Positions 31,306 through 33,454 of a DNA stretch of 33,454 nt are shown one piece after another. The notes beneath the pieces are model-generated. The model made no database searches. It saw only the letters and a list, made by a program, of their open reading frames with translations, and was not told the origin of the DNA. The stretch's first letter is position 1. The number at the start of each line of letters is the position of its first letter. This DNA comes from an uncultured Alistipes sp. (GTDB taxonomy: Bacteria > Bacteroidota > Bacteroidia > Bacteroidales > Rikenellaceae), in contig CAJGDC010000018.1 in assembly GCA_904502005.1 (NCBI GenBank), forward strand, positions 1 to 33,454. Direction: 5' to 3'. The position numbers and the translations under genes are program-made.

Positions 31306-33454
31306 CTACTTCTTATCTGCAGCTGGAAGCATATCGTATGCAAGCGGAGTTGCGATGAAGAGTGATGAGTATGTACCTACGATAACACCGACAAGCAGTG
31401 CGAACACGAAGCCACGGATTGTAGCACCACCGAATACGAAGATTGCAAGCAATGTTACAAGGGTTGTACCTGAAGTATTGAGGGTACGAGCAAGTGTAGA
31501 GCAGAGCGCATTGTTGATATTCTCGCGGATGTTACGCTTTGGATAGAGAACATTGTACTCACGAATACGGTCGAAGATTACCACTGTATCGTTGATTGAG
31601 TAACCGATAATGGTAAGGATTGCCGCGATAAATGCCTGATCAATCTCAAGGTTGAATGGCATAAATGCGTAGCAGAGTGAGAATAGACCGATTACGATAA
31701 ATGCATCGTGCATAAGTGCCACAGTTGCACCAGTAGCCCACTGCCACTTCTTGAATCGCAGGGTAATGTAGAGACCGATTGCGATAAGAGAGAAGATGAT
31801 TGCAAAGAATGCACCAGTAGTCATATCCTTAGCAATTGCAGGACCGATCTTATCAGCAGAAACGATACCATTTACATCCTCCTGAGTATTCTTAAAGCCA
31901 TCGAGGGTAATCTCGTAGCCATAGAGTGACTTAAGGGCGTTGTAGATAAGTACCTCAACCTCCTCAGTTGTAGCCTCAGAAGTATCGTCGTGCTTGTACT
32001 GAGTAACGATACGCATCTGGTTCTTATCACCATACTGCTTAACCTCGAATGAAGCGTTTGCAGCGTCCTCAGCACCAGCAAATGCCTCAGTAAGCTGTGC
32101 ACGTACCTGCTCAGCAGTTACATCCTGGTCAAAACGTACTACGAAGGTACGACCACCAGTAAACTCAACGCCAAGGTTCAGACCCTGAATGAAGAGTGAC
32201 ACTACAGATACAAGGATTACAGCACCTGAGATAATGTAAGACATCTTACGCTTACCGATAAAGTCAAACTTGAAGTCTGTAAGCCAATTCTCAGACCAGC
32301 TGCGTGAGAATGAGATAGAGCCCTTGCGAGCAACGATCCACTCGATAAGCAGACGGGTAACGAAGATTGAGCAGAAGAGTGAAGTGATGATACCGATAAT
32401 CAGAGTAGTAGCGAAGCCCTGTACTGGACCATTACCGAAGATGTAGAGAACAATACCGGTAATGATGGTAGTAAGGTTACCGTCGATAATTGCAGAGTAT
32501 GCGTTAGCGAAACCATCCTTGATAGCTGCAGAGATACCCTTGCCTGCACGAAGCTCCTCCTTAATACGCTCGAAGATAATAACGTTAGAGTCAACCGCCA
32601 TACCCATAGTAAGCACGATACCTGCGATACCTGGCAGAGTAAGTACTGCACCGAATGATACGAGTACACCCATAAGCAGGAATACGTTTGTAACGAGTGC
32701 TACAGCAGCCATCCAACCTGCGCTCTTATAGAACAGACCCATATAGAGAAGCACGAGGATAAATGCGATAACGAATGACATAAGTCCAGAGTTGATAGAC
32801 TCCTGACCGAGTGATGGACCTACTACAGTATCCTGAATAATGCGAGCTGGAGCTGGAACCTTACCAGACTTAAGAACGTTTGCAAGGTCCTGAGCCTCCT
32901 GAATTGTAAAGTTACCGGTAATTGAAGAGTTACCACCCTCAATCTTGTTGCGAACAACTGGAGCAGAGTATACATAACCATCGAGAACGATAGCGATGCA
33001 CTTGCCAATATTGTCTGCAGTAAGCTGAGCCCACTCAGTGATACCGTTAGAGTTCATAGCCATTGAAACCTCAGCATCAGCACCAGTCTGAGCGTATGTA
33101 GCACGAGCGTCAGAGATTACACCACCATCGAGTGGAGCCTTACCGTCAGCGCGCTCAACCTTGATTGCATAGAGACACATACGGTTGTCAAACATAGGCT
33201 CACCCTTGATACCCCACTTGAAGGCAATGTCTGCAGGGAAGCAGTCACGAACCTCTGGAAGAGCAAGGTACTTGTTGATTGTAGCAACATCTGCTGCAAC
33301 AGCTGCACCAAGACCAGCACCACCAGCATAGTCAGGGCTAAGAAGCGCGAGAAGTGGATTCTGCTCACGAGAGAAGCGGCTTGCAGACTCAGTGTTAGCA
33401 GCAACCTGATCAGTGATGTTTGCAGCAGCCTCCTCTGTAGCAACACCCTCAGCC
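31306..33454 (-). CDS. secDF: SecD-SecF fusion protein translocase subunit, C-terminal part
   Basis: The frame is open to the right edge, so about 716 codons are seen and the N-terminus is missing; an internal Met at 33195 is not the start because the frame continues upstream with FPADIAFKWGIKGEP directly before it. The SecD part has the periplasmic P1 domain end and membrane helices with GMAVDSNVIIFERIKEEL. The SecF part begins near KFDFIGKRKMSYIISG with LGVEFTGG and ends in the SecF helices (GYSINDTVVIFDRIRE, LARTLNTSGTTLVTLLAIF). SecDF uses the proton gradient to pull exported proteins through SecYEG. Fusion of SecD and SecF is the usual state in Bacteroidota. Ends at a strong terminator. 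Confidence 0.95.
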   Translation of the reverse strand, partial: AEGVATEEAAANITDQVAANTESASRFSREQNPLLALLSPDYAGGAGLGAAVAADVATINKYLALPEVRDCFPADIAFKWGIKGEPMFDNRMCLYAIKVERADGKAPLDGGVISDARATYAQTGADAEVSMAMNSNGITEWAQLTADNIGKCIAIVLDGYVYSAPVVRNKIEGGNSSITGNFTIQEAQDLANVLKSGKVPAPARIIQDTVVGPSLGQESINSGLMSFVIAFILVLLYMGLFYKSAGWMAAVALVTNVFLLMGVLVSFGAVLTLPGIAGIVLTMGMAVDSNVIIFERIKEELRAGKGISAAIKDGFANAYSAIIDGNLTTIITGIVLYIFGNGPVQGFATTLIIGIITSLFCSIFVTRLLIEWIVARKGSISFSRSWSENWLTDFKFDFIGKRKMSYIISGAVILVSVVSLFIQGLNLGVEFTGGRTFVVRFDQDVTAEQVRAQLTEAFAGAEDAANASFEVKQYGDKNQMRIVTQYKHDDTSEATTEEVEVLIYNALKSLYGYEITLDGFKNTQEDVNGIVSADKIGPAIAKDMTTGAFFAIIFSLIAIGLYITLRFKKWQWATGATVALMHDAFIVIGLFSLCYAFMPFNLEIDQAFIAAILTIIGYSINDTVVIFDRIREYNVLYPKRNIRENINNALCSTLARTLNTSGTTLVTLLAIFVFGGATIRGFVFALLVGVIVGTYSSLFIATPLAYDMLPAADKK

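Overview
The window looks like a chromosomal segment of a Bacteroidota bacterium, most likely order Bacteroidales (a gut Alistipes or other Rikenellaceae would fit, but that rank is a guess). The evidence is Bacteroidota-specific gene content (GldH, a DUF4831-type protein, a TIGR02757-type protein, a SecD-SecF fusion, fimbrillin-like surface lipoproteins, a RicT/PSP1 protein next to gldH), the absence of clear Shine-Dalgarno sites, and repeated promoter sequences of the Bacteroidota type TTTG-N19-TAnnTTTG. Almost every gene is on the minus strand. The exceptions are tspO, one small RNA gene and one lipoprotein gene.

Layout from left to right. 1-214: the N-terminus of pyruvate:ferredoxin oxidoreductase (nifJ), cut by the window edge. 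467-3808: a secreted S1/P1-type nuclease, a TIR-Sel1-repeat protein and a cytoplasmic patatin phospholipase, all on the minus strand. 3914-4378: tspO. 4440-7886: a giant lipoprotein with fimbrillin-like, BACON-like, DUF4886/SGNH-like and FISUMP-like regions. 8081-11658: a three-gene operon of araD, an AraM/EgsA-type glycerol-1-phosphate dehydrogenase and an organophosphate:phosphate antiporter. 11771-14312: ricT, gldH and trmB. 14366-20462: a zinc-ligand-less LytM protein, dxr, rseP, radA and a MATE exporter. 20535-22032: a DUF4831-type protein and an AlkD-like protein. 22063-26008: six tightly overlapping genes (YbbR-like, coaE, folP, lolD, TIGR02757-type, trmN). 26095-26257: a plus-strand structured RNA that I propose is a 6S-type RNA. 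26434-27162: an unrecognised lipoprotein with a lysine-rich tail. 27455-31195: a 44-residue peptide gene followed by a second giant adhesin/esterase-like lipoprotein. 31306-33454: secDF, cut by the window edge.

Most of the window is housekeeping: isoprenoid synthesis, folate, CoA, protein export, lipoprotein trafficking, tRNA modification and DNA repair. The accessory parts are the TIR/patatin/nuclease block, the two giant lipoproteins and the araD-araM-transporter operon. I saw no insertion sequence, CRISPR array, integrase, tRNA or rRNA. The items most worth a second look are the structured RNA at 26095-26257, the araD-araM-OPA operon with its 12-bp intergenic hairpin, the LytM-like protein without zinc ligands, the TIR-Sel1 protein with near-identical 108-bp repeats, and the small-peptide/giant-lipoprotein pair.
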